Shown: piece by piece, positions 18,028 through 25,931 of the stretch | How positions within the stretch are numbered: the stretch's first letter is position 1 | Layout: each line of letters opens with the position of its first letter | DNA from: Lentisphaerae bacterium GWF2_49_21 | GTDB taxonomy: Bacteria; Verrucomicrobiota; Lentisphaeria; Victivallales; GWF2-50-93 | Assembly: GCA_001804805.1 (NCBI GenBank) | Contig: MHBH01000023.1 | Location: 1 to 43,606, forward strand | Direction: 5' to 3' | Length of the DNA stretch: 43,606 nt | Made by a program: the position numbers and the translations under genes | Notes under the pieces: model-generated | Databases searched by the model: none | Told to the model about the DNA's origin: nothing | Seen by the model: only the letters and a program-made list of their open reading frames with translations

Positions 18028-19650
18028 CTATTTCCTGTTTCCAGCCATCTCCTTCAATTTCCTCCACAATGTCGCGGTGCCGATACCGAGGATCTCGGCG
18101 GCCCTTGTCTTGTTGCCGGCGGTTTTCTCAAGGACGGAGAGGATATATTCCCTTTCAACTGATTCCAGGCTGGCGCCTTTGAATCCTAGCGGTTTTATTC
18201 CGAGGGAAATCAGGTTCTTCGGAAGATGTTCCGGATGGATCGTTCCGTCACCGGAAAAAACTGCCGCCCGTTCAATCACGTTCTCAAGTTCCCTGACATT
18301 CCCCGGCCAGTTGTATCCCATGAGATAGTCGAGGCATTTCGCATCGAGGCTCAGTTTTGGAAGTTTCAGTTTTCTGGAAACTTTCTTCACAATATTCCGC
18401 GCGAGCGGAAGAATGTCTTCCTTCCTGTCACGCAGAGGCGGAAGTTCAATCGTCACAACGGCAAGACGGTAGTAAAGATCCTCGCGGAAGCGCCCATTTT
18501 CCACATCCTGCATCAAATTCCTGTTTGTCGCGGCTATTATCCTCACGTCGATCTTCCTCGGGACATTCTCACCGAGCCGTACAATCTCCCGTTCCTGCAG
18601 GACGCGCAAAAGCTTGATCTGCATCTCCTGTGAGACATCTCCGATCTCGTCGAGCAGGACAGTTCCCTTGTCAGCCTGTTCGAGAAGTCCGATCCTGTCC
18701 CGCACAGCACCCGTGAACGCTCCGGCCTTGTATCCGAAAAGCTCGCCTTCGAGCAGGGTCTCGGGCAAGGCTCCGCAGTTGACCGCCGTGAAATTCTTCC
18801 CGCTCCTAGGCGACAGCCTGTGGATATATCTGGATATCACTTCCTTTCCGGTACCGCTTTCTCCCATGATGAGGACCGATGTGTCGAAACGCGAAACCCG
18901 CGAAACAAGTTCAAGTACCTTCCTGAACGATGCGCTGTGGACTTCTACGGCATCCAGCGCCGCAACGCCTTCAAGCGTATCGAGCTTTATCCTCTGCTTT
19001 GAGATCTCTCGGTCTTTTTTCTGAAGTTCCTTCGTGAGAGCATCGACTTTGAGCTGTATGTCTTCGGCCTCGAAGTATGATATATATTTTTCCAGGTCGG
19101 CGCCCCATGATTTTCCGTCCATTCCTTCCGCCATGCAGATCCTCGCGCCGGAGGCCCTGCATTTTTTTTCGATGAAGTAGACATCGAATCCGAGACAGAA
19201 GGAGGAATATCCGCTCGCGTATCCTGCAAGAGTCCAGCATACGGGATGATCCGTCTCTCCAAGCTGGGAAATATGCTCTTCCGCCTCCCCGGAATTATGC
19301 CAGAGGTATTCAATGCGGCATTTCTTCCCCGTCTCGTCGAGTTCATGTATTGTCATCTGGGTGTTGGATACGCCCTGCAGGGTCTGGAGACGTGCACCGG
19401 CCTTCAGCCATTCGGTGCTGTTCTCCCATTTGAAGATCCTTTTCATCGCGGCCGCGTCGGCCTGCCCCCAGAAATATCCGAATCTGGTCAGCACCTTCCT
19501 GGCGTAGTCCAGGCTAACCATACCTATCAGATCCTTCCTGAACTGTCCGAACGAATGCAGATCATGTATTATCAGCCTGCGCCCGTGAAGGCTAAGGAGC
19601 CCTTCGGAAAAATTCACTATCTCTTCAAGTTTTAAATCTTCAGCTTTCAT
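18028..19650 (-). CDS. Sigma-54-dependent transcriptional activator with XylR_N/V4R sensor domain
   Basis: This is a 540-residue bacterial enhancer-binding protein. Residues 1-185 resemble the XylR/DmpR-type sensor, with an XylR_N-like region and a V4R part containing Cys138, Cys152, Cys164 and Cys172 that could bind a small molecule or metal. A coiled linker (195-225) follows. The AAA+ domain has Walker A GESGTGKE (263-270), the sigma-54 contact loop GAFTGA (310-315) and Walker B VLLDEIGD (331-338). A Fis-type helix-turn-helix ends the protein (505-537, NKTRAAEILGIGTATLWRKL). AAGGAG precedes the ATG. It is divergent from the M20/acetate kinase genes and is probably their activator; XylR relatives respond to small aromatic effectors, but the ligand here is unknown. 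Confidence 0.95.
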   Translation of the reverse strand: MKAEDLKLEEIVNFSEGLLSLHGRRLIIHDLHSFGQFRKDLIGMVSLDYARKVLTRFGYFWGQADAAAMKRIFKWENSTEWLKAGARLQTLQGVSNTQMTIHELDETGKKCRIEYLWHNSGEAEEHISQLGETDHPVCWTLAGYASGYSSFCLGFDVYFIEKKCRASGARICMAEGMDGKSWGADLEKYISYFEAEDIQLKVDALTKELQKKDREISKQRIKLDTLEGVAALDAVEVHSASFRKVLELVSRVSRFDTSVLIMGESGTGKEVISRYIHRLSPRSGKNFTAVNCGALPETLLEGELFGYKAGAFTGAVRDRIGLLEQADKGTVLLDEIGDVSQEMQIKLLRVLQEREIVRLGENVPRKIDVRIIAATNRNLMQDVENGRFREDLYYRLAVVTIELPPLRDRKEDILPLARNIVKKVSRKLKLPKLSLDAKCLDYLMGYNWPGNVRELENVIERAAVFSGDGTIHPEHLPKNLISLGIKPLGFKGASLESVEREYILSVLEKTAGNKTRAAEILGIGTATLWRKLKEMAGNRK

Positions 19651-19824
19651 GGAAACACTCCTTGGATGGTTGGATGAATGGATGGATGCTAATAAAGAAA
19701 TTCAAATTTCATCCCATCTGTCCTTGAATCTTAATTCGTTTGTAGCCTGTCGCGCCATAGCTTCTCAGCGAAGGCGGATTAATCCCGCAAGGGATGTTCT
19801 TCAATTCTTACATGTCTTGCGACA

Positions 19825-19842
19825 TTAACTACGAACATATTC
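19825..19842 (+). repeat. 18-bp direct repeat, copy 2
   Basis: Identical to 17948-17965. It sits in the spacer between the activator and the M20 gene, about 60 nt after a second copy (19748-19764) of the TGTCGCGCCATAGCTTC repeat. Confidence 0.6.
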
Positions 19843-19926
19843 TTTAAATCCAATATCCATTCACCTTTCCCCGTAATCGTTTCATTATGATACACTATCC
19901 ATATCAACATGAACTGTTATTTCATT

Positions 19927-19944
19927 TTTACAAGGTTTTGTAAA
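19927..19944. promoter_or_regulatory. Candidate upstream activator site for the sigma-54 regulator
   Basis: TTTACAA and TTGTAAA form a perfect 7-bp inverted repeat with a 4-nt centre. A further half-site TTGTAAA lies at 19983-19989. It lies about 60-80 nt upstream of the -24/-12 element, a workable enhancer position although a little close. Confidence 0.45.
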
Positions 19945-20004
19945 ATGATTATATTATTTATATTACATTCGCAATAAAGCACTTGTAAATACATATCCCT
20001 ATCA

Positions 20005-20020
20005 TGGCATGAATGGCGCT
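20005..20020 (+). promoter_or_regulatory. Candidate sigma-54 (-24/-12) promoter for the M20/acetate kinase genes
   Basis: TGGCATGAATGGCGCT has the obligatory GG-N10-GC spacing (GG at 20006-20007, GC at 20018-20019) and matches TGGCA and the final GCT of the consensus; the TT before GC is replaced by GC. The start point would be near 20031, about 30 nt before the ATG. The divergent sigma-54 activator supports the call. Confidence 0.5.
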
Positions 20021-20061
20021 AAAGGGAACATAGAAAACAAAATCTAAACAGGAGACATACA

Positions 20062-21288
20062 ATGTACAGGATCATGAAAGACAGGAACGAGGCGATGAAG
20101 GATGAAGTCAGGGATTTCGCAAGCGAACTCCTTAAAATTTCAAGCATCAGCCAGAACGAGAAAAAAGCCGCGGAATTCATATGCGGAAAAATGAAACAGC
20201 TCGGTTACGATGATGCATTCATCGACAATGCGGGAAACGCGATCGGAGTCATCAGGGGGCGCACACCGGAAGCCGCTGTGATCCTCAATTCCCATATCGA
20301 CACAGTCTCTCCCGATGAAGAAAAATGGACGATGCCTCCTCTCAGCGGAAAGATCGAAGATGGCAAGCTCATGGGCGTCGGAGCAAGCGACTGCAAGGCG
20401 GGACTGGCGTCACAGATCTTCGCCGGAGCCCTGCTCAAGCGTTCGCTTCTGCCTATGCGCGGACCTTTCGTGGTCGCCGCGACTGTCGCAGAGGAGAACG
20501 GCTGCAGCATCGGACTTAGGAAATTTGTCTCCGACACCCTCCCCTCGCTCGGAATGAAGGCCGGCTTTGCGATTCTCGGTGAACCTACCGGAAACGGGCT
20601 CTACTACGGGCACGACGGCTGGGTCGAGGTCAACATCCATATCGAAGGCGCAAACCCCTTCCAGGTTTCCGACACTGCAAGATCTATCAACAGCGATCTT
20701 TCACTGGTCTCGATAAACAGGAATAAATTTGCAGCAATGGAGGAAATGAGCATCGGACGTCCTGTCTTCAACGACAATTCGGGATTCAGGGCCGCGGACA
20801 TGTGTGTTTCAAAACGCCTGAGAGGCAGTGAAAGCTCAGAGGAGGTCGTCTCCTGGCTCAACCATGAAGTCGGCGTGCTTGTGCAGAATGAAAGGAAAGT
20901 CGCGGTCGAAGTCGCGGTGATTTCCGAAAACCAGAAGATGTACAATGGAAGCAGGACCATCGTCAAGCGCGTTACGAACGCCTGGCAGACGGATCCCTAC
21001 AGTCCGCTGATGCAGAGGGCGCGCCAGTCCCTGTCAGCCGCGGAATGCGAAGTCCGCACTGGAAAATGGAATCTCGGCAGGCTCGGAATGGGTACCGCCG
21101 GAAGCGTCTTCTCCGGCGAATTCAAGATCCCGGTCATAGGATACGGTCCCGGAACCGAGGAATGCGCCCATGCTCCGGATGAATTTGTCCTCCTGGACAA
21201 GATATACGAGTCAGTCTACGGCACAGCGGCGATCGTCCATGGCCTTGTTGGGATCCCGGTATGCGGCTGGACCTCCGATGAAATATGA
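20062..21288 (+). CDS. M20-family metallohydrolase (YgeY/ArgE/DapE-like), probable amidohydrolase
   Basis: This 408-residue protein has the di-zinc site of M20 enzymes: His78 and Asp80 in LNSHIDTV, Asp110 in GASDCKAG, the catalytic pair Glu144-Glu145 in VAEENG, Glu174 in ILGEPT and His370 in EECAHAPDEF. Such enzymes cleave amide bonds of peptides, N-acylated amino acids or succinylated intermediates. The lid/dimer region reads EGANPFQVSDTARSIN where most relatives have a GRxAHxxxP-type motif, so the usual histidine is missing and the substrate may be unusual. AGGAG lies 8 nt before the ATG. It is first in a probable sigma-54-controlled operon with two acetate-kinase-family genes. Confidence 0.88.
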   Translation: MYRIMKDRNEAMKDEVRDFASELLKISSISQNEKKAAEFICGKMKQLGYDDAFIDNAGNAIGVIRGRTPEAAVILNSHIDTVSPDEEKWTMPPLSGKIEDGKLMGVGASDCKAGLASQIFAGALLKRSLLPMRGPFVVAATVAEENGCSIGLRKFVSDTLPSLGMKAGFAILGEPTGNGLYYGHDGWVEVNIHIEGANPFQVSDTARSINSDLSLVSINRNKFAAMEEMSIGRPVFNDNSGFRAADMCVSKRLRGSESSEEVVSWLNHEVGVLVQNERKVAVEVAVISENQKMYNGSRTIVKRVTNAWQTDPYSPLMQRARQSLSAAECEVRTGKWNLGRLGMGTAGSVFSGEFKIPVIGYGPGTEECAHAPDEFVLLDKIYESVYGTAAIVHGLVGIPVCGWTSDEI

Positions 21289-21313
21289 AAATAAATAAAC
21301 TTAGGGCGAAACA

Positions 21314-22519
21314 ATGAAGATAATAGTTTTCAACTGCGGCAGTTCATCCTTGAAATACAGGATCATTTCGATGCCGGATGAAAAGGAGATAGCCGGCGGA
21401 GAAGCCCAGAGGATCGGGCCGAAGACCGCCGAACCGTCACGGATCATCCATAGGCATGGCGATAAGACCGAGACGCATCTCGTTGAAATGCGCAGCCATG
21501 CCGAGGCTATGGCGGAAGTCAGGAAACTCCTTTCCACCGACAGTTCCCTTACCCCTGATGCGTTCGGACACAGGGTTGTGCATGGCGGCGGAGTTTTCAG
21601 TTCCGCCGCGCTGATCTCGGATGAATCCCTAGATCAGTTGGAGAAGATCAAGCATCTCGCGCCGATCCATAATCCGCCGGCGATGAAAATCATACATGCA
21701 TGCGGCAAGGAATATCCCGGTATTCCATCCGTGGCAGTCTTTGACACAGCGTTCCATGCGACAATTCCTGATTATGCATCGACATACTGCCTTCCCTATG
21801 AGATCTCAGAGAAATTGAAGATACGGAAATATGGATTCCACGGGACAAGCCACCAGTTCGTGGCAGAAGAGGCCGCAAAGATGCTGGGAAAACCATTCGG
21901 GGAACTGAATGCTGTCAGTTGCCATCTTGGCAGCGGAGGTGCAAGCCTATGCGCCATAGTCAATGGGAAGTCCGTTGACAATACGATGGGCTATTCACCG
22001 TTGCAGGGGCTCATCATGAGCACTCGATGCGGAGATCTCGATCCGGCGCTTACATTGAACCTCCTCCAGCATTTCATCGGCAGTACAGCTGATGTGGAAA
22101 GGCTTCTGAACACGCGCAGCGGAGTCCTGGGGATGTCCGGGGCTTCTGCCGACATCCGTGACATATTCTCATTGGACAAGCGTGACTGCGGCAACCAGAG
22201 GACCAGCCTGACGGCCGAGGCGTACCTGTGGAGGATAAAAAAGTATATCGGCTCCTATATGGCCGTGGTCAAAAATCTGGACGCAATCATCTTCACCGAC
22301 ACCATCGGGGAGCTTATACCGCATGTAAGGTGGGCTGTATGTTCAGACATGGAATACTTCGGGCTGAAAATAGATTCCGAAAAAAACGAGCATGCCGAAT
22401 CGCTTCCTGTTGATGTCTCACAGAAGGACAGCCGTGTGAAAATCCTGGTTGTCGCGACAAATGAGGAGCTCGCAATTGCAAGGAGGACCTACAGCTTGCT
22501 GGCAGGAGACAAACGATAA
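21314..22519 (+). CDS. ackA: Acetate kinase (or related short-chain acyl kinase)
   Basis: The 401-residue protein keeps the acetate kinase signatures: FNCGSSSLKY (Asn7), FGHRVVHGGG with the substrate Arg, VFDTAFHATIP with the catalytic Asp, KYGFHGTSH, SCHLGSGGASLCA, STRCGDLDP with the second Arg, and TNEELAIA near the end. It interconverts acetyl phosphate plus ADP with acetate plus ATP, the usual energy-yielding last step of fermentation; propionate or another acyl group is possible. It begins 25 nt after the M20 gene. No phosphotransacetylase is in the window, so this copy may use acyl phosphate from another source or serve a dedicated pathway. Confidence 0.95.
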   Translation: MKIIVFNCGSSSLKYRIISMPDEKEIAGGEAQRIGPKTAEPSRIIHRHGDKTETHLVEMRSHAEAMAEVRKLLSTDSSLTPDAFGHRVVHGGGVFSSAALISDESLDQLEKIKHLAPIHNPPAMKIIHACGKEYPGIPSVAVFDTAFHATIPDYASTYCLPYEISEKLKIRKYGFHGTSHQFVAEEAAKMLGKPFGELNAVSCHLGSGGASLCAIVNGKSVDNTMGYSPLQGLIMSTRCGDLDPALTLNLLQHFIGSTADVERLLNTRSGVLGMSGASADIRDIFSLDKRDCGNQRTSLTAEAYLWRIKKYIGSYMAVVKNLDAIIFTDTIGELIPHVRWAVCSDMEYFGLKIDSEKNEHAESLPVDVSQKDSRVKILVVATNEELAIARRTYSLLAGDKR

Positions 22520-22595
22520 AACACAGAGGAGAGACAGAGATATTACTCTGTGAACTCAAAGATAAGCATGAGATATTTTTGAATTGATTGATTTT

Positions 22596-22662
22596 GTTGG
22601 AGTACAAGCTTTAGCTTGCATCTTTTTTTAATACTAAGACAAACTGAAGTTTGTACTCCAAC
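22596..22662. repeat. Inverted pair of GTTGGAGT hairpin repeats
   Basis: Arms 22596-22618 and 22640-22662 are reverse complements with three differences and a 21-nt spacer. Each arm contains a small palindrome (CAAGCTTTAGCTTG and CAAACTGAAGTTTG). The unit recurs at 13534, 25013-25070, 25796 and 32542-32640. Confidence 0.7.
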
Positions 22663-22768
22663 GAGAGACAGTGAACATCGGCTCACATGCCTTCTAAATC
22701 AGTCCATGTATTTCTCTCGGATCTCTGTGGTTAATCTTAAAATACTTAATAACTGATGGAGTAAGAAC

Positions 22769-23821
22769 ATGAACATAATTTCAATATCGCAGAACGTTTC
22801 CAGACTTGAGTTTGCTTTGTTCGACAAGATTGGCGGCGCCCCCCTTGCCGAAGGCGAACTTAAGAACTGGATGAACCAGGAGATTTTCAAAAGCATTCCG
22901 GAAAAAATAACGTTGCTATGCGGAAAAACGCTGAGGATGAAGAACAGGGCTTTCTCCGCGGACCTGATCTGCATACGGGCCCCCTACGGCGGAGAGGATT
23001 TCAAATCCCCTGAACTGCTGACAGACAAAAGCATTAAAAAGCTCAGGAAGATCGAGCATGTCGCACCAATGCATATTCCGGCGCTGATAGAACTGATAAA
23101 CCTGTTGAAGGATTATTTCCGAGGAACTCCTATTTCACTTGTCTTTGAAACCTCCTTCTTCACCCGTCTTCCCGAACGCGAATACGTATACGCCGTCGAT
23201 CCGGGGCTTGCAGGCGGAATTCCCCTGCGGAGGTTCGGATACCATGGGATATTCCATGAGAGGGCTTTTGAATTTTCCCACGATAAGGACAAAGGAAGAT
23301 CAAGGGTAATCTCAATCTGTCTTGAACCAATACCTGAAATATGCGCCGTCAAGAACGGGAATCCGCTCATGGTTACCGGAGGGGCGACTCCTTTGGAAGG
23401 GCTCCCCGGCGAAACGACATGCGGCGATATTGACCCGCTCATAATCCTCTCACTTTCCGAAAGCCTCGGATGGGGTCCGGAAGAGATAAACAAGACTCTT
23501 TCACGGAAAAGCGGGATTCAGGGCTTGACCGGAAAGAAAATGAATTTCGCCGGACTTTTCTCCTCCAGCGATTCCAATGCAGTCCTTGCGAAGAATCTTT
23601 TCCTATACAAGATCCTGCTTGCAACAGGAAGCGCGATTGCAGCTATGGGAGGTGTTGATGCGATCGTATTTTCTGGAAGATACCACGATCTCGGAAAGGA
23701 AATCCATACTTATCTCCTTTCAAAGCTGGATCTGCCAGTTGACAACTGCGAGGTACTGCCGGACAATCTCCTCAGATTGACCGCCGAGGCCGGGCTCCTG
23801 TCACTCCTGAAGAATAAATAA
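22769..23821 (+). CDS. Acetate kinase paralogue with degenerate active site (probable pseudokinase)
   Basis: This 350-residue protein aligns with acetate kinase through HVAPMHIPALIELI, RRFGYHGIFHERAF, GGATPLEGLPGETTCGDIDP and the C-terminal domain. The catalytic residues are changed: the N-terminal NxGSSS loop is replaced by SQNVSR, FDTAFH by FETSFF (Asp to Glu, His to Phe), HLGSGG by CLEPIP, STRCGD by ETTCGD (Arg to Thr) and TNEE by TAEA. Arg70 in CIRAPYGG remains. The frame is intact and GGAG precedes the ATG, so it looks maintained rather than decaying. A regulatory or structural partner of the acetate kinase just upstream is the simplest idea. A 249-nt spacer with repeats separates the two. 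Confidence 0.85.
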   Translation: MNIISISQNVSRLEFALFDKIGGAPLAEGELKNWMNQEIFKSIPEKITLLCGKTLRMKNRAFSADLICIRAPYGGEDFKSPELLTDKSIKKLRKIEHVAPMHIPALIELINLLKDYFRGTPISLVFETSFFTRLPEREYVYAVDPGLAGGIPLRRFGYHGIFHERAFEFSHDKDKGRSRVISICLEPIPEICAVKNGNPLMVTGGATPLEGLPGETTCGDIDPLIILSLSESLGWGPEEINKTLSRKSGIQGLTGKKMNFAGLFSSSDSNAVLAKNLFLYKILLATGSAIAAMGGVDAIVFSGRYHDLGKEIHTYLLSKLDLPVDNCEVLPDNLLRLTAEAGLLSLLKNK

Positions 23822-23844
23822 TTTGGTATCCCAGATTATTTATC

Positions 23845-23873
23845 TTGACAACGGGATTTGATTTTGATATACT
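23845..23873 (+). promoter_or_regulatory. Strong sigma-70 promoter candidate for the small CxxC protein
   Basis: A consensus TTGACA (23845-23850) and TATACT (23868-23873) are separated by 17 nt. The predicted start point near 23880 excludes translation from the TTG at 23845 and supports the ATG at 23920. Confidence 0.6.
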
Positions 23874-23919
23874 GGTGACGAATTATGTTGCAATTGGGGG
23901 ACTGAGGAATGGTATTCTT

Positions 23920-24132
23920 ATGTACAATTCAACTGAAACCCTGCCTATGTCGGTAATGGATGTTGAAAGGAAGACAATCCCCGTGGTATGTCCATGGTGC
24001 GATAAAATCTTCGGCGTCGCGAAAGTTGAGATCGAAGAAGGCAGGAAAATCGGCCCCGCCCATAAGATCTGCAAGACCTGCTTCGCAATTGTAAACCAGA
24101 CTAATCTTCCAAAAGATAAGACTAATATTTAG
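23920..24132 (+). CDS. Small zinc-ribbon-like protein with two CxxC motifs
   Basis: The 70-residue product contains VVCPWCDKIFGVAKVE and PAHKICKTCFAIV. Four cysteines in two CxxC pairs, with a His before the second pair, suggest a structural zinc site. The order of motifs resembles the short C-terminal module that follows many receiver and PAS domains (ICxxCKKIR...SHGICPEC), here as a stand-alone protein. The ATG at 23920 follows GAGGA about 11 nt upstream and lies about 40 nt downstream of a strong promoter. Its role is unknown; it might dock with a sensor kinase. Confidence 0.65.
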   Translation: MYNSTETLPMSVMDVERKTIPVVCPWCDKIFGVAKVEIEEGRKIGPAHKICKTCFAIVNQTNLPKDKTNI

Positions 24133-24247
24133 GATACGTCTATCCCTTGCTTTCCCTCCTTCTTTATCCTTTTTTCTAATTCCTGTCATATAACCTGCCG
24201 GTTACAGCAACTAACCCAGTATTAAAACTAAAACTCAGGAGGAAATT

Positions 24248-24922
24248 ATGAAGAAGCTGATGATGATCGCAGTGCTGTGTCTTTTGGCCGGAGCTTTCCT
24301 GTCCGCACAAAATCAACCCGCAGGAGTTCCAGGAAATGAAACCAGTCCCGCAGTAAAGAATGCTGAAAATACCCCTCCGCCGCCCCAGCAAGGATTCAGA
24401 GGGCCCCAAATGCGTTTCGGACAGGGAATGCCCGGTGGAGAAATGAAAGAAGCATGTCAAAATTGCACGATGCAGATGAACAAGCCCGGACAAGACCGCG
24501 AAGGGATGGAAGGTAGAGGCAGGCAGATGCCCCAGAATATGAGGGGCCAGCAGGAACGGCAGGAACAGGAAATGATGGAAAACCGACTCAGGGAGATCGA
24601 TCCCAAGAAGTTCGAGGAAATAAGCAAGCTTAAGGACCAGGTCAGGGAAATGACCCAGCAGCTTATGGAAAAGGCCCGGAAGGATGAAGAGGACTTCAGG
24701 AAGCTTGTGGAAAAATACCGTGAGACGAAAGCCGACACCGACAAGGCCGCACTCAGGGCGAAGATCGAAGAGCGCATGAAGAACAATTTGGAGTCTCAGA
24801 AACAACGCATCTCCGAAGAGGAAAAGAATATCCAGTCCAAGGTCGACAGGATCCTGAATGAAATCACTTCAGAAAAGGGCCCTGCCAAAGAGAAGAAGAA
24901 TGAAACGATTGAACGTAAGTAG
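24248..24922 (+). CDS. Exported coiled-coil protein, Met/Gln/Gly-rich
   Basis: An AGGAGG site precedes the ATG. The 224-residue product has a signal peptide (MKKLMMIAVLCLLAGAFLSAQ), then a low-complexity region rich in Pro, Gly, Gln and Met (GFRGPQMRFGQGMPGGEM) with one CQNC pair, and a long charged helix (about 120-215) likely to form a coiled coil. This layout resembles Spy/CpxP/ZraP-type periplasmic chaperone or metal-binding proteins, although clear LTxxQ motifs are absent. It precedes the ECF sigma factor and shares composition with later genes of the cluster, so it may belong to the same regulon. Confidence 0.75.
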   Translation: MKKLMMIAVLCLLAGAFLSAQNQPAGVPGNETSPAVKNAENTPPPPQQGFRGPQMRFGQGMPGGEMKEACQNCTMQMNKPGQDREGMEGRGRQMPQNMRGQQERQEQEMMENRLREIDPKKFEEISKLKDQVREMTQQLMEKARKDEEDFRKLVEKYRETKADTDKAALRAKIEERMKNNLESQKQRISEEEKNIQSKVDRILNEITSEKGPAKEKKNETIERK

Positions 24923-25012
24923 GAAATAGGGTGGACATAACCAGCTTCGCCGGAACTCATAATATTTTTGACAGGATAACAGGATTCTACAGGATTTGAA
25001 CCAAGTTCAAGA

Positions 25013-25070
25013 GTCAAGACAGCCTAAAGGCTGGACTCCAAATTTTGGAGTTCACACTTCAGTGTGTCTT
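25013..25070. repeat. Head-to-head GTTGGAGT hairpin repeats within a repeat-rich spacer
   Basis: A minus-oriented copy (25013-25042, core CAGCCTTTAGGCTG) abuts a plus-oriented copy (25043-25070, core CACACTTCAGTGTG). They are flanked by AGGATAACAGGATT-type (about 24973) and ATCCTGTAATCCTGT-type (about 25084) segments, also inverted with respect to each other. No gene is seen between 24923 and 25207. Confidence 0.6.
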
Positions 25071-25207
25071 ATTAAATCCAGTTTATCCTGTAATCCTGTC
25101 TAAAAATACAATTTCCTATACTATCAAGTTTCCTTTTTTTACAGGATTCATGTCATATATTTAGGTTTCATGCACGACTAATCATCAAATATAGGCACTG
25201 AATCCTG

Positions 25208-25765
25208 ATGGATGAGATTGAACTGCGGGCACAGCTTGAGAAGCATCATTCAGTATGTTATGGATGGGCGTTGAACTGCTGTTCGCATGACAGGACGGAG
25301 GCGAAGGACGTGCTTCAGATGGCATACATGAAAGTTCTCGAGGGCAAGGCCTCTTACAAGGGGCAGTCCTCTTTCAAGACATGGTTCTTCTCGGTGATCC
25401 GCAACACTGCGGCCGAGGAATGGAGACGTCACTGGTTCCGGCGCCTGGGGCTTGCGAAGTTCGCACAGGAACAGGTGACAGCATCAGACGACGGGGAGCC
25501 ACGGGACATGTCGGAAGTTTCAAAGGCGTTCCGGAGCATTTTCGCAAAGCTGCCGGGGCGCCAGCAGGAAGTGCTGCATCTGGTGTTCTACCAGGACATG
25601 AGCGTGCAGGAGGCGTCAGTGGTAATGGGAGTGTCAATAGGTTCGGCCCGTACGCACTATGAGCGGGGCAAGGAGAACATGAGGAAGTTTTTAAGGCACA
25701 CTGGTACAGAGGCACTGAGTTCGGAAGTTCGGGAATGCGGAAGTGCGGAAGTGCGAAAGTTCTAG
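25208..25765 (+). CDS. ECF-subfamily RNA polymerase sigma factor
   Basis: The 185-residue protein has sigma region 2 (CYGWALNCCSHDRTEAKDVLQ, then SSFKTWFFSVIRNTAAEEWRR) and region 4 (FAKLPGRQQEVLHLVFYQ, SVQEASVVMGVSIGSARTH) with no region 1 or 3, the ECF layout. It directs transcription of a dedicated regulon, normally held by a membrane anti-sigma factor; the next gene fits that role. No strong ribosome site precedes the ATG at 25208. The last ~15 residues (SSEVRECGSAEVRKF) are encoded by an 8-bp tandem repeat and the stop codon lies inside that repeat, so the tail is probably not part of the conserved fold. Confidence 0.93.
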   Translation: MDEIELRAQLEKHHSVCYGWALNCCSHDRTEAKDVLQMAYMKVLEGKASYKGQSSFKTWFFSVIRNTAAEEWRRHWFRRLGLAKFAQEQVTASDDGEPRDMSEVSKAFRSIFAKLPGRQQEVLHLVFYQDMSVQEASVVMGVSIGSARTHYERGKENMRKFLRHTGTEALSSEVRECGSAEVRKF

Positions 25766-25791
25766 AATGCGGAAGTTCGGAAGTGTGGATG
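25720..25791 (+). repeat. 8-bp tandem repeat (nine units) spanning the end of the sigma factor gene
   Basis: Units of the form TTCGGAAG or TGCGGAAG repeat nine times without interruption. The sigma factor stop TAG (25763-25765) is created by a variant in unit six (TTCTAGAA). Because 8 is not a multiple of 3, gain or loss of units ahead of the stop would shift the reading frame of the C-terminal tail. Confidence 0.8.
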
Positions 25792-25931
25792 TTTTGTTGG
25801 AGTACAAACTTTAGTTTATCTTTTCTTAAAATTCGGTTCTTTGGAATTTTTTCCGGATTTCGTGCTTTGAGTTTCGAATTTTAAATATTTCGACAACAGG
25901 CGTGTAAATTTAATTACGGATGGGAATAAAG

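Noticed and set aside
23845-23919. TTG start giving a 95-residue form of the CxxC protein
   Set aside because: The TTG is the first half of a consensus -35 box, so the transcript would begin downstream of it.
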